Assembly: GCF_030538495.1 (NCBI RefSeq)
Contig: NZ_JAUNTW010000004.1
Location: 124,001 to 188,000 of the forward strand
Source of the DNA: Paracoccus sp. (in: a-proteobacteria)
GTDB taxonomy: Bacteria > Pseudomonadota > Alphaproteobacteria > Rhodobacterales > Rhodobacteraceae
Direction: 5' to 3'
Length of the DNA stretch: 64,000 nt
Shown: one piece after another, positions 36,023-44,220 of the stretch
How the letters are laid out: each line of letters opens with the position of its first letter
Position numbering within the stretch: the stretch's first letter is position 1
Translations under genes and position numbers: made by a program
Notes under the pieces: generated by a model
What the model saw: the letters and a program-made list of their open reading frames with translations, nothing else
What the model was told of the DNA's origin: nothing
Database searches by the model: none

Positions 36023-36044
36023 TTTGATCTCCGAAGGACTGACC

Positions 36045-37454
36045 ATGACTGAACGGCCCGACACCGCAGACGCCGCCAACACCATGTGGGGCGGACGATT
36101 CGCCGCAGGGCCGGACGCGATTATGGAGGCGATCAACGCATCCATCAGCTTTGACCAGCGGCTTTATGCCCAAGACATCCGGGGCAGTCAGGCCCATGCC
36201 GCCATGCTGGCCGCACAAGGTATCATCAGCGATACCGATGCGCAGGCCATCCGTGAAGGGCTTATCACGGTCTTGTCAGAGATCGAGGCCGGAAATTTCC
36301 CCTTCCAGACCGCGCTTGAGGATATTCACATGAATGTCGAAGCCCGGCTGAAGGACCTGATCGGTGAACCGGCGGGGCGGCTGCACACAGGCCGGTCGCG
36401 CAATGATCAGGTCGCAACGGATTTCCGCCTGTGGGTGCGCGATCAATGCGACGCCGTAATGGCGGGGCTGACCGCGCTGATCAACGCGGCATTGGGGCAG
36501 GCGCAGGCGGGGGCCGATTGGGTCATGCCGGGATTCACCCATCTGCAAACCGCGCAGCCGGTGACATGGGGGCATCACATGATGGCCTATGTCGAAATGT
36601 TCGGGCGCGATCTGTCACGGTTCCGCGATGCGCGGGCGCGAATGAACGAATCGCCTCTGGGGGCTGCGGCCTTGGCCGGGACGGGCTACAGGATTGACCG
36701 CAACGCGACGGCGCAGGCATTGGGGTTTGACCGCCCCATGGCCAACAGTCTGGATGCCGTCAGCGACCGGGACTTTGCGCTGGAATTTTTGTCCGCCGCC
36801 AGCATCTGCGCGGTGCATCTGTCGCGTCTGGCCGAAGAACTGGTGATCTGGTCATCGGCGCAATTCCGGTTCGTGTCCATGTCGGACAAATGGTCCACCG
36901 GGTCGTCGATCATGCCGCAAAAACGCAACCCCGACGCGGCGGAACTGATCCGCGCCAAAATCGGCCGGATTCTGGGGTCCACCGTGGCGCTGTTCACGGT
37001 GATGAAGGGCCTGCCGCTGGCCTATTCCAAAGACATGCAAGAGGATAAAGAACAGGTCTTTGACGCCGCCGATAACCTGATGCTGTCGCTGGCGGCTATG
37101 GCGGGGATGCTGTCGGACCTGACCGCGAATCGCGACCAGATGGAGGCGGCGGCATCGGCGGGCTTCTCCACGGCCACCGATCTGGCCGATTGGCTGGTGC
37201 GCGAATTGGGCCTGCCGTTCCGCGACGCCCACCATGTCACCGGATCACTGGTCGCAAAGGCCGAATCGGCGGGGATCGACCTGCCCGACCTGACGCTGGC
37301 CGACATGCAGGCGGTGCATCCCGGCATTACGCAGCAGGTTTATGGCGTGTTGGGCGTGCATAATTCCGTCGCCTCGCGTCAAAGCTATGGCGGCACCGCC
37401 CCGGATCAGGTCCGCGCCCAAATCGCCCGCTGGCAGGCCGCACTGAATCCGTGA
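36045..37454 (+). CDS. argH: Argininosuccinate lyase
   Basis: 469 aa. Last step of arginine synthesis, cleaving argininosuccinate to arginine and fumarate. [20 protein letters not shown] at the start, [37 protein letters not shown], and the fumarase-superfamily signature [15 protein letters not shown] near residue 287 are all present. The ATG at 36045 follows AAGGA. First gene of an argH-lptM-lysA cluster. Confidence 0.97.
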   Translation: MTERPDTADAANTMWGGRFAAGPDAIMEAINASISFDQRLYAQDIRGSQAHAAMLAAQGIISDTDAQAIREGLITVLSEIEAGNFPFQTALEDIHMNVEARLKDLIGEPAGRLHTGRSRNDQVATDFRLWVRDQCDAVMAGLTALINAALGQAQAGADWVMPGFTHLQTAQPVTWGHHMMAYVEMFGRDLSRFRDARARMNESPLGAAALAGTGYRIDRNATAQALGFDRPMANSLDAVSDRDFALEFLSAASICAVHLSRLAEELVIWSSAQFRFVSMSDKWSTGSSIMPQKRNPDAAELIRAKIGRILGSTVALFTVMKGLPLAYSKDMQEDKEQVFDAADNLMLSLAAMAGMLSDLTANRDQMEAAASAGFSTATDLADWLVRELGLPFRDAHHVTGSLVAKAESAGIDLPDLTLADMQAVHPGITQQVYGVLGVHNSVASRQSYGGTAPDQVRAQIARWQAALNP

Positions 37455-37482
37455 CCGCCCGCCCGCGGCACGGTCGCGATCT

Positions 37483-37557
37483 GAGTATTTGGACACAGAA
37501 GAAGCCACGCCGTCGCACATCATGCGCAACCGGGGTTTCTTCTGTGCATAAATACTC
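37483..37557. repeat. Inverted pair of GAGTATTT-type elements (copies 3 and 4)
   Basis: Copy 3 (37483-37504, forward) and copy 4 (37536-37557, reverse) face each other 31 bp apart, so the RNA could fold into a long hairpin with about 20 pairs. Copy 3 trails argH. Copy 4 on the reverse strand is preceded by a GCACCGCC/GGCGGTGC stem and GTTTTTG (37558-37591), a terminator-like arrangement, although no reverse-strand gene ends there. Confidence 0.75.
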
Positions 37558-37656
37558 AAAAACGCACCGCCGCGTCTGGGTGGGGCGGTGCAAAAGGGGC
37601 GCTTGCATGGCGGCGGGCGGCCCATCATAAACGCGCGGAACATGCGGGGAATAAAC

Positions 37657-37797
37657 ATGCGACTGGCTGTGATTGCGCTGATGCTGATGGGGGTGGCGAG
37701 CTGTGGGGTGGATGGCCCCCCCGAACGCCCGGTTGAGCAGCAATTTGGCGTCACCATCGGCGGGCAGGCGCGTATTGGCGTGGCGGGACGGCTGTAA
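37657..37797 (+). CDS. Small LptM-like lipoprotein upstream of lysA
   Basis: 46 aa: MRLAVIALMLMGVASCGVDG with a lipobox ending at Cys16, then PPERPVEQQFGVTIGGQAR. The CGxxGPxxxP start of the mature part resembles LptM (YifL), the lipoprotein that assists LptD assembly, which is usually encoded next to lysA. GGGGAA lies upstream. Its stop overlaps the lysA start (TAATG). Confidence 0.85.
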   Translation: MRLAVIALMLMGVASCGVDGPPERPVEQQFGVTIGGQARIGVAGRL

Positions 37798-39062
37798 TGG
37801 ATCATTTTCACTATCAAAACGGGGTGTTGTGCGCCGAGGATGTGCCGCTGTCGCGCATCGCGCAGCAGGTCGGGACGCCGGTTTATGTCTATTCCGCCGC
37901 GACGCTGACCCGGCATTTTGGGCTGTTTCAGCAGGCGCTGAACTGGACCGATCATTTGGTCTGCTTTGCGGTCAAGGCCAACAGCAATCTGGCGGTGCTG
38001 AAACTGCTGGGCGATCTGGGCGCAGGTATGGATGTGGTGTCGGGCGGCGAATATGCCCGCGCGCGTGCTGCCGGGGTGCCGGGGGATCGCATTGTGTTTT
38101 CGGGCGTCGGCAAGACTTTGCCCGAAATGCGCATGGCAATCGACGGCGGCATCCGTCAGATGAATCTGGAATCCGAACCCGAAATGCGCGCGCTGTCAGA
38201 ACTGGCCGCGTCCATGGGCGCTGTCGTGCCGGTTGCGGTGCGGGTCAACCCGGATGTGGATGCCAAAACGCATGAGAAAATCGCCACCGGCAAGTCCGAG
38301 AATAAGTTTGGCATCCCGATTGCGCGCGCGCGTGAGGTTTATGCCGAAGCCGCGCGTCTGCCGGGTCTGCGCGTCGTGGGCATTGATGTGCATATCGGCA
38401 GCCAGTTGACGGATTTAGAGCCCTATCGCGCGGCCTATGGCAAGGTGGCGGAACTGACGCAGGCGCTGCGGGCGGATGGGCATGACATCAGCCGTCTGGA
38501 TCTGGGTGGAGGGTTGGGCATCCCCTATCGCCGCGACAACAACGCGCCGCCTCTGCCCATCGAATACGGGCAGGTGATCCGCGACACCGTGGGGCATCTG
38601 GGCTGCGAAATTGAGATTGAACCGGGCCGCAACATCGTTGGCAATGCCGGGGTTCTGCTGTCGGGCGTGATTTTCGTCAAACAGGGTGAGGGGCGCGATT
38701 TCCTGATTCTGGATGCCGCGATGAATGATCTGATGCGTCCGGCGATGTATAACGCGCATCACGATATTGTCCCGGTGGTGGAGCCGGCGGTCGGGGCGGC
38801 GGTTCGGCCCTATGACGTGGTGGGGCCGGTCTGTGAAACCGGCGATACGTTCCAAAAGGGGGCCGAATTGCCCGAAATGGCGGCCGGTGATCTGGTCGCG
38901 TTCCGGTCGGCGGGGGCCTATGGCGCGGTGATGGCGTCGGAATACAACACGCGGCCATTGGTCCCCGAAGTGTTGGTCAGCGGCGATCAATTCGCCGTCA
39001 TCCGCGCCCGCCCGACATATGACGACATTCTGTCGCGCGATATTATCCCGGAATGGATATAG
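37797..39062 (+). CDS. lysA: Diaminopimelate decarboxylase
   Basis: 421 aa. PLP enzyme that makes lysine from meso-diaminopimelate. PLP lysine in HLVCFAVKANSNLAVLK near residue 60, GIDVHIGSQLTDL, LDLGGGLGIPY, EPGRNIVGNAG and, near the end, GPVCETGDTF (catalytic Cys) and AGAYGAVMASEYN. Complete. It overlaps the small lipoprotein gene at its start and the DUF4175 frame at its end. Confidence 0.96.
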   Translation: MDHFHYQNGVLCAEDVPLSRIAQQVGTPVYVYSAATLTRHFGLFQQALNWTDHLVCFAVKANSNLAVLKLLGDLGAGMDVVSGGEYARARAAGVPGDRIVFSGVGKTLPEMRMAIDGGIRQMNLESEPEMRALSELAASMGAVVPVAVRVNPDVDAKTHEKIATGKSENKFGIPIARAREVYAEAARLPGLRVVGIDVHIGSQLTDLEPYRAAYGKVAELTQALRADGHDISRLDLGGGLGIPYRRDNNAPPLPIEYGQVIRDTVGHLGCEIEIEPGRNIVGNAGVLLSGVIFVKQGEGRDFLILDAAMNDLMRPAMYNAHHDIVPVVEPAVGAAVRPYDVVGPVCETGDTFQKGAELPEMAAGDLVAFRSAGAYGAVMASEYNTRPLVPEVLVSGDQFAVIRARPTYDDILSRDIIPEWI

Positions 39063-41506
39063 CGCCGCACAATCGCGACAGGGCAGAACCGGGGGCCGAC
39101 TGCCCCCGGACCCCCGTGGATATTTCCGCACAGAAGATAACCCGCCGCGCCCTTCACCTGACCCGTTGGGGGATGATCTGGGAACGGGTGGCGGCGGCGT
39201 TTTGGCCGCTGTTTACAGCCGTGGCGATGCTGTGGGCGGGGTTTGCTTTGGGCGCGGTTGCGGTTTTGCCGTGGCTGGCGGGCTTATTGTTTCTGGGCGT
39301 GATTGCGGCGGCGGTGTGGGGCGGGTTGCGGTTTCGGCCTGTGCGTGCGGCTCAGGTCGTGGATCGGTTGGATCGCAGTTTGCCGGGGCGTCCGCTGACC
39401 GCGCTGTCGGATCAGGTGGCGATTGGCGATGATGGCGCGTTGTGGCGCGCGCATCTGGCGCAGATGCAGGCCGTGGCGGGGGCTGCGCGCGCGGTGCCGC
39501 CCGATGCGGGGCTGGCGCGGCGTGATCCGCTGGGGCTGCGGCTGATGGGGGCTGTGGCCGCTGTGATGGCGATCCTGTTTGGCGGGGTGGCACAGATCGG
39601 GCAGGGGCTGAGCGCGATTGCCGCGACCGCGACGGTTTCGCGTCCTGCTCCGGTCGTTGTTGGCCCCGCTTGGGAAGGTTGGGCGGAACCCCCGGCCTAT
39701 ACCCGGCGTCCGGTGATGTATCTGAATACGCTGGAAGATGATGCGGTTGATCTGCCCAAGGGGTCGGTTCTGACCTTTCGCCTCTATGGTGGCGGGGCGG
39801 TGGTGCAGGATGTCGGGCCGGACCTGTCGGGCGGGGATGCGCCGTCGTTTCGGGCGGATCAGTCGGGCGTTGTGACGGTTGGGGATCGTCGGTTCGCGGT
39901 TTCGGTCGCGCCGGATGATCCGCCGGTGATCCAAGCCGGGGCGGCGCCCGTGCGGCGTGCCGATGGTCGGCTGGTGCAGGACTACACCGCCAGCGATGAT
40001 CACGGTGTGGCCCATGCGCAGGCGGTTATTACGTTGGATTTACCGGCGGTTGACCGGCGGTTTGGTCTGACTGTCGCCCCCGAGCCGCGCGACGATCTGG
40101 ACTTGAACCTGCCTTTGCCGCGTGGTGATCGTCGGCAGGTGCGCGGCGAGTTGGTGCAGGATCTGGCGCGGCATCCGTGGGCCAATCTGCCGGTGGTGCT
40201 GACCCTGCGCGCGGTTGATGGCATTGAACAAGTGGGGGAATCCGCGCCGATGCCCACGATCCTGCCGGGGAAGCGGTTTTTTCATCCTTTGGCCGCCGCG
40301 CTGATTGAACTGCGCCGCGACGTGTTGTGGTCGCGCGACAACGCCCCCCGCAGCGCCGAGATTTTGCGCGCCGTGACCTGGCAGCCTGATGGGTTTGTCG
40401 CGGATGATCTGTATGGTGAATTGCGCGGTGCGGTTCAGATGCTGGAAACGGGCCTGACCCCGGAACAGCGCGACCGGCTGGCCGATGCGTTGTGGCAGGC
40501 CGCGATGCAGTTAGAGGATGGCGGCTTGTCCGACGCGCTAGAGGCGATGCGCCAAGCCCAGCAAAAACTGTCCGAGGCGATCCGCCAAGGCGCCAGCCCC
40601 GATGAAATTCAACGGCTTATGGATGAATTGCGTGCGGCGACGGATGCCTATACCCGGATGCTGGCCGAACAGGATCAGCGCGACCCGGCGGAACGGTTCA
40701 CCCGCAATCAGCAAAGCCAGCCCATCACCGGCGATCAGATTCAACAGATGATGGATGAGATTCAGCGTCTGATGAACGAAGGCCGCATGACTGAGGCGCA
40801 GGAATTGCTGAACCAATTCAATCGCATGATGGAAAATCTGCAAATCCGGCAGGGGGATGGCCGTGGGGGCGGCGATGGTCCGGGCGGCAGCGGCGCGCAG
40901 GGGCAGGCGATGAACCGGCTGGCCGATACGCTGCGCGATCAGCAAGATTTGTCGGATGATGCGTTTCGCGATTTGCAGGGATCGGGGCAGAGGCAGAGCG
41001 GTGATTTGGCCGACCGTCAGCGCGCCCTGCGTGAAGATTTGGGCCAGCAGCGCGGATTGCTGCCCGGTCAGGGATCGGATGCGGGCGACCACGCCGCGCG
41101 TGAATTGGACAATGCCGGTCGCGCCATGGAACAGGCCGAACGCGCTCTGCGTGACGGCGATACGGGCCGCGCGATGCAGCATCAGGCCGATGCGATTCAG
41201 GCGATGCGTCAGGGGATGCGCGCCTTGGGCGACATGCTGACGCCACAGCAGGGGGCGCAGGGGGAACCGGGCGAATCGTCGGATCAGGCGGGGGGGCAGG
41301 GCGCGGCACAGCGTCCGGCATTGGACCCGTTGGGGCGTCAGGCCGGAGGGGGCAGCACGATCACCAGCGACGACCCTCTGGCCGAAGGCGCAGACCCGGC
41401 GCGGCGGGCGCGCGATCTGCTGGACGAAATCCGCAGGCGCAGCGGCGAACGCGCGCGGCCTCAGACGGAACGTGATTATCTGGGGCGGTTGCTGGATCGG
41501 TTTTGA
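39053..41506 (+). CDS. DUF4175/TIGR02302 family large membrane protein
   Basis: 817 aa from the first ATG. Two hydrophobic helices near residues 50-90 and one near 160-185, a beta-rich middle part with acidic segments, and a long Gln/Arg-rich helical C-terminal third with coiled-coil character (LADALWQAAMQLEDGG, LMDELRAATDAYTRML, QQMMDEIQRLMNEG). Family function unknown. The start is uncertain: the ATG at 39053 overlaps lysA, but the first 35 codons read through the lysA hairpin and 3'-end repeat (39089-39139); the ATG at 39173 (MIWERVAAAFWPL) is a clean alternative, though family-like residues begin a few codons before it. Confidence 0.88.
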   Translation: MDIAPHNRDRAEPGADCPRTPVDISAQKITRRALHLTRWGMIWERVAAAFWPLFTAVAMLWAGFALGAVAVLPWLAGLLFLGVIAAAVWGGLRFRPVRAAQVVDRLDRSLPGRPLTALSDQVAIGDDGALWRAHLAQMQAVAGAARAVPPDAGLARRDPLGLRLMGAVAAVMAILFGGVAQIGQGLSAIAATATVSRPAPVVVGPAWEGWAEPPAYTRRPVMYLNTLEDDAVDLPKGSVLTFRLYGGGAVVQDVGPDLSGGDAPSFRADQSGVVTVGDRRFAVSVAPDDPPVIQAGAAPVRRADGRLVQDYTASDDHGVAHAQAVITLDLPAVDRRFGLTVAPEPRDDLDLNLPLPRGDRRQVRGELVQDLARHPWANLPVVLTLRAVDGIEQVGESAPMPTILPGKRFFHPLAAALIELRRDVLWSRDNAPRSAEILRAVTWQPDGFVADDLYGELRGAVQMLETGLTPEQRDRLADALWQAAMQLEDGGLSDALEAMRQAQQKLSEAIRQGASPDEIQRLMDELRAATDAYTRMLAEQDQRDPAERFTRNQQSQPITGDQIQQMMDEIQRLMNEGRMTEAQELLNQFNRMMENLQIRQGDGRGGGDGPGGSGAQGQAMNRLADTLRDQQDLSDDAFRDLQGSGQRQSGDLADRQRALREDLGQQRGLLPGQGSDAGDHAARELDNAGRAMEQAERALRDGDTGRAMQHQADAIQAMRQGMRALGDMLTPQQGAQGEPGESSDQAGGQGAAQRPALDPLGRQAGGGSTITSDDPLAEGADPARRARDLLDEIRRRSGERARPQTERDYLGRLLDRF
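39089..39139 (+). repeat. Structured 3'-end element behind lysA (copy 5)
   Basis: CCGGGGGC/GCCCCCGG hairpin with a CGACT loop, then ACCCCCGT, then GGATATTT-CCG-CACAGAAGATA (39118-39139). Same layout as the RNase T2 copy at 41936-41987, which has CCGGGGGT/ACCCCCGG, a compensated last pair. It lies inside the longest version of the DUF4175 reading frame. Confidence 0.78.
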
Positions 41507-41509
41507 ACG

Positions 41510-41662
41510 ATGTTGGACACCGTTAAAGTGGGCGTTGTGATGGCTGGGGTGTTCGGCATCCCGTTCCTTATCGGGGATGCGCCGCTGGTTCTGATCGTGG
41601 CTCTGGTTGCGGTGTTTGTCGCGGCGGGGTTGTGGCTGGCGCATCGGTTGTTCGACGATTAA
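41510..41662 (+). CDS. Small two-helix membrane protein
   Basis: 50 aa: MLDTVKVGVVMAGVFGIPFL, then IGDAPLVLIVALVAVFVAAG and LWLAHRLFDD. Two hydrophobic helices separated by GDAP. It follows the DUF4175 stop by 3 bp and keeps the host's GC-rich third positions. I do not recognise a family; position suggests a partner of the DUF4175 protein. Confidence 0.55.
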   Translation: MLDTVKVGVVMAGVFGIPFLIGDAPLVLIVALVAVFVAAGLWLAHRLFDD

Positions 41663-42016
41663 CCGCGCGGGGGTCTTTAGTGTCCTGCTGATGCGGTTGC
41701 GTTGACCAACAGAGCGACGGCGCCCGAGGATAGTGCGGATGCCTCCGGCGGGGATATTTGGACACAGAAGATTTTGCGCGTTGCACCCCATACCGCACGG
41801 GCGGCACAGGCACACACCACCCCGCCGGCACATGCGGGCAAGGTGGTGTGGCATCTCCTGTGACGGCCATCGGCGTCCCCGCCTGTTCCGTATGCCTCTT
41901 ATGACACGAAAGCGTTAAGAAAAGCCTAACGCCATTATCTTCTGTGTGAAAATATCCTGCGGGGGTCCGGGGGTGCAAAACCCCCGGCGCGTGAGGCATT
42001 AGACCACGCTGAAACC
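41663..42016. other. 354-bp gene-free interval between convergent genes, with inverted 3'-end elements (copies 6 and 7)
   Basis: Copy 6 (41752-41773, forward, GGATATTT-GGA-CACAGAAGATT) and copy 7 (41936-41957, reverse) face each other. Behind RNase T2, copy 7 is preceded in sense by a CCGGGGGT/ACCCCCGG hairpin (41967-41987). I find no convincing gene or promoter between the copies; the 160 bp inside has short inverted repeats such as CACCACCCC/GGTGGTGTGG. Confidence 0.75.
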
Positions 42017-42649
42017 TTACCGCATCCCCGGCATCGACACGCGCGGGCGGGGGCAATCGCGGCGGGTGTCGGGGGCGCAGTCGCGCGGGTGCAGGTCGCG
42101 GGTCAGGCAGATGCGCACCTCTTGCAGGGCATCGCCGGAACAGGTCACGGTCACGCCGTCGGGCGACATATCGGGGTTGGATTCCAGAAAGGCGGCCTCG
42201 ATCACGTTCGGGGGCAGGGTGATGTTGCGGGTCAGGGCCTGCAAAACGTCGGGGATGTTGACCGCATCCCATGCCTGCCGCGTCGTGTCGTAATAGCCCC
42301 GCGCCGACAGCCCGGTGCAGCGGCCATGTTTCTGCCATTGATACCAAGCCAGCCCGCCGGACCCCATAATATCCGCCATGGCCTGACTTTCGCGCCGCGC
42401 GGGGTCGCGTTCGGGGGTGGTGCAGTATTCCGGCCAGCCCTGTTCATATTGCGGCCACAGCCCGTGAACCGTGAATCCCAGCCCGCTGCCCCTGCGACAT
42501 TCCGGGGCGTTGCGGGCGTCGCCCGTGCGGTCGCACCATGCCGGCGACCATGACAGCGCCAGCACGTAATAATCAAACTGCCCGGCCACGTCGCGCGCGG
42601 CAAGGGGGGCGGGCAGGGCCAGACACAGGGCGGCAAGACAGGCTTTCAT
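42017..42649 (-). CDS. Exported ribonuclease T2
   Basis: 210 aa. Signal peptide (1-18, ending PLAARD) then VLALSWSPAWCD, the CAS-1 motif LGFTVHGLWPQY (catalytic His) and CAS-2 WYQWQKHGRC (second His with Lys), which are the active-site boxes of RNase T2. Cysteine pairs suggest disulfides in the periplasm. It cleaves RNA without base specificity, probably for nutrient salvage. Confidence 0.94.
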   Translation of the reverse strand: MKACLAALCLALPAPLAARDVAGQFDYYVLALSWSPAWCDRTGDARNAPECRRGSGLGFTVHGLWPQYEQGWPEYCTTPERDPARRESQAMADIMGSGGLAWYQWQKHGRCTGLSARGYYDTTRQAWDAVNIPDVLQALTRNITLPPNVIEAAFLESNPDMSPDGVTVTCSGDALQEVRICLTRDLHPRDCAPDTRRDCPRPRVSMPGMR

Positions 42650-42825
42650 ACCCGCCACCATAACCGCAATCGCGCCGGGCGGAAACTGCGGAATTTGCTT
42701 TCCTTGGGGCGCGGGAAATGCTAAAGAAACCGGCAATTCCCCCGAAAACGTGGAATGACCTGCGGGTCGAATGCCGTTTTCCCGGCTTTTCCAGTCATGT
42801 TCGGGGCCGCGCCAAGGAGATGCAC

Positions 42826-43560
42826 ATGAACAAGCCGCTGATGGCCAAGGCAACCGCCGTGTGGCTGGTTGATAACACCACGCTGAGTTTTAAACAGATT
42901 GGTGATTTCTGTGGTCTGCACGAATTAGAGGTGCAGGGGATTGCCGATGGTGATGTGGCCGCGGGCGTCAAGGGCTATGACCCGATTGCCTCGCATCAGT
43001 TGGATGCTGATGAAATCAAACGCGCCGAGGCCAGTCCCACCTATAAGCTGCGCCTGAAGCACAACCCCGCGGCCGAGGGCGAAGAAAAACGTCGTGGCCC
43101 GCGTTACACGCCGCTGTCGAAACGTCAGGATCGCCCGATGGCGATTTTGTGGCTGGTCAAATTCCACCCCGAACTGGCCGATGCGCAGATTGCGAAACTG
43201 GTTGGCACGACGAAACCGACGATTGCCTCGATCCGGGAACGCACGCATTGGAACATTCAGAACATGGCGCCGATTGATCCGGTGGCCTTGGGGCTGTGCC
43301 GTCAGACCGAACTGGACGCCGCCGTTCAAAAGGCCGCGAAAAAGCGCGGGGGCGAAGGCGATGTGATGACCGATGACGAACGCCGCAAACTGGTCAGCAC
43401 CGAAGCGTCGCTGTCGATGCCGGACGAACCGCGCCTGCCGTCGTCGATTGCCGGGCTGGAAAATTTCAGCCTGACCCGTGACGATGAAAAGCCGGAACCG
43501 GAACTGGATGCCGACAGCTTCTTCAACCTGCCGGATGGCGATGACGACGACGACGCCTGA
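42826..43560 (+). CDS. Cell-cycle transcriptional regulator TrcR (DUF1013)
   Basis: 244 aa. MNKPLMAKATAVWLVDNTTL, FKQIGDFCGLHELEVQGIAD and GYDPIASHQL, then RPMAILWLVKFHPELADAQI and GTTKPTIASIRERTHWN, giving two helix-turn-helix-like segments. The protein is highly conserved in alphaproteobacteria, where the family has been linked to cell-cycle transcription; details are not well fixed. The acidic C-terminus (DGDDDDDA) resembles an anti-DNA mimic tail. AAGGAG precedes the ATG and a strong terminator follows. Confidence 0.9.
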   Translation: MNKPLMAKATAVWLVDNTTLSFKQIGDFCGLHELEVQGIADGDVAAGVKGYDPIASHQLDADEIKRAEASPTYKLRLKHNPAAEGEEKRRGPRYTPLSKRQDRPMAILWLVKFHPELADAQIAKLVGTTKPTIASIRERTHWNIQNMAPIDPVALGLCRQTELDAAVQKAAKKRGGEGDVMTDDERRKLVSTEASLSMPDEPRLPSSIAGLENFSLTRDDEKPEPELDADSFFNLPDGDDDDDA

Positions 43561-43600
43561 TCTGGTCCTGTTGGCCAGCGGGTATCATGCCGCTGAAATG

Positions 43601-43638
43601 AACCCTGCCGCAGCGTGTTTGCCGCGGCAGGGTTTTTT
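43601..43638 (+). terminator. Terminator of trcR
   Basis: AACCCTGCCGC and GCGGCAGGGTT form an 11-bp stem followed by TTTTATT, 40 bp after the stop at 43560. Confidence 0.92.
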
Positions 43639-43647
43639 ATTGTGCTG

Positions 43648-43887
43648 ATGGATAATCAGATCCACGTCACGCATCAGAATTGGGCCGTGGGCATGGGTGG
43701 GATGCGGCTATGTGTGGCCGCATCGCAGGCTGATGAGGCCGCCCGGCTTTTGCGTGATCTGCCGCCGTCGCGCCGCCCGCGCCGGTCGTGGTATTACTGG
43801 GTAATCCTGACCCTGCGTGTGTGGTGGGGCGGGATGGGCGCCGCCCCGGTGCCGGTTCCGTCCGGCATCGTCCTGCGCCGGGATTAA
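43648..43887 (+). CDS. Truncated DUF2007-like protein with a membrane tail
   Basis: About 79 aa: MDNQIHVTHQNWAVGMGGMR and LCVAASQADEAARLLRDLPP match the second half of a DUF2007 domain, while the first strand and helix are missing. The remainder (RRSWYYWVILTLRVWWGGMG) has one hydrophobic, Trp-rich helix. It begins within 10 bp of the trcR terminator and has no good ribosome-binding site. It could be a decayed gene or one with a non-standard start. Confidence 0.45.
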   Translation: MDNQIHVTHQNWAVGMGGMRLCVAASQADEAARLLRDLPPSRRPRRSWYYWVILTLRVWWGGMGAAPVPVPSGIVLRRD

Positions 43888-43895
43888 TCGCGCGA

Positions 43896-44150
43896 TTAGT
43901 TGCGCCCGCGAATGGCGCGCACGCCCCAGATCAGGATGCAGGCGCCGATGATGCCGACGATCACCTGACCAATCGCGCCGCCTGCGGTGCTGCCAACCAG
44001 TGCGCGGAACAGCCAGTTGCCGAACACCGAACCGATGATGCCCAGCACGATGTTCATCAACAGACCCGTATTGGCCTTCATCAGATTTGACGCGATCCAC
44101 CCCGCCAAACCGCCCAAAATGATCGACAAGATCAGCCCGAAACCTTCCAT
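43896..44150 (-). CDS. GlsB/YeaQ/YmgE family membrane protein
   Basis: 84 aa with three hydrophobic helices: MEGFGLILSIILGGLAGWIA, then TGLLMNIVLGIIGSVFGNWL and GQVIVGIIGACILIWGV, ending in a short basic tail. Gly-rich helices of this kind define the transglycosylase-associated (YeaQ/YmgE) family, often stress induced, function unknown. Confidence 0.9.
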   Translation of the reverse strand: MEGFGLILSIILGGLAGWIASNLMKANTGLLMNIVLGIIGSVFGNWLFRALVGSTAGGAIGQVIVGIIGACILIWGVRAIRGRN

Positions 44151-44185
44151 AACATGCCCTTTCTGGTCACAATTTCGGGAATAAT

Positions 44186-44214
44186 GCGCGGCGGGGTGGT
44201 TGGTTCCGCCGCGC
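44186..44214 (-). terminator. Hairpin behind gabD
   Basis: GCGCGGCGG and CCGCCGCGC form a perfect 9-bp stem just past the gabD stop; no T-run follows on the reverse strand, so it may be a processing or Rho-dependent end. Confidence 0.45.
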
Positions 44215-44220
44215 TGCGGG

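Noticed and set aside
37483..37557. Miniature transposon (MITE) formed by facing 22-bp repeats
   Set aside because: The inner lengths differ widely among the three facing pairs (about 31, 55 and 162 bp), inner sequences are unrelated, and no target-site duplication is visible; single copies also occur.
40538..41854. Open frame of 438 codons opposite the DUF4175 gene
   Set aside because: Mirror frame of a Gln/Arg-rich coding region; no signal peptide, domain or ribosome-binding site.
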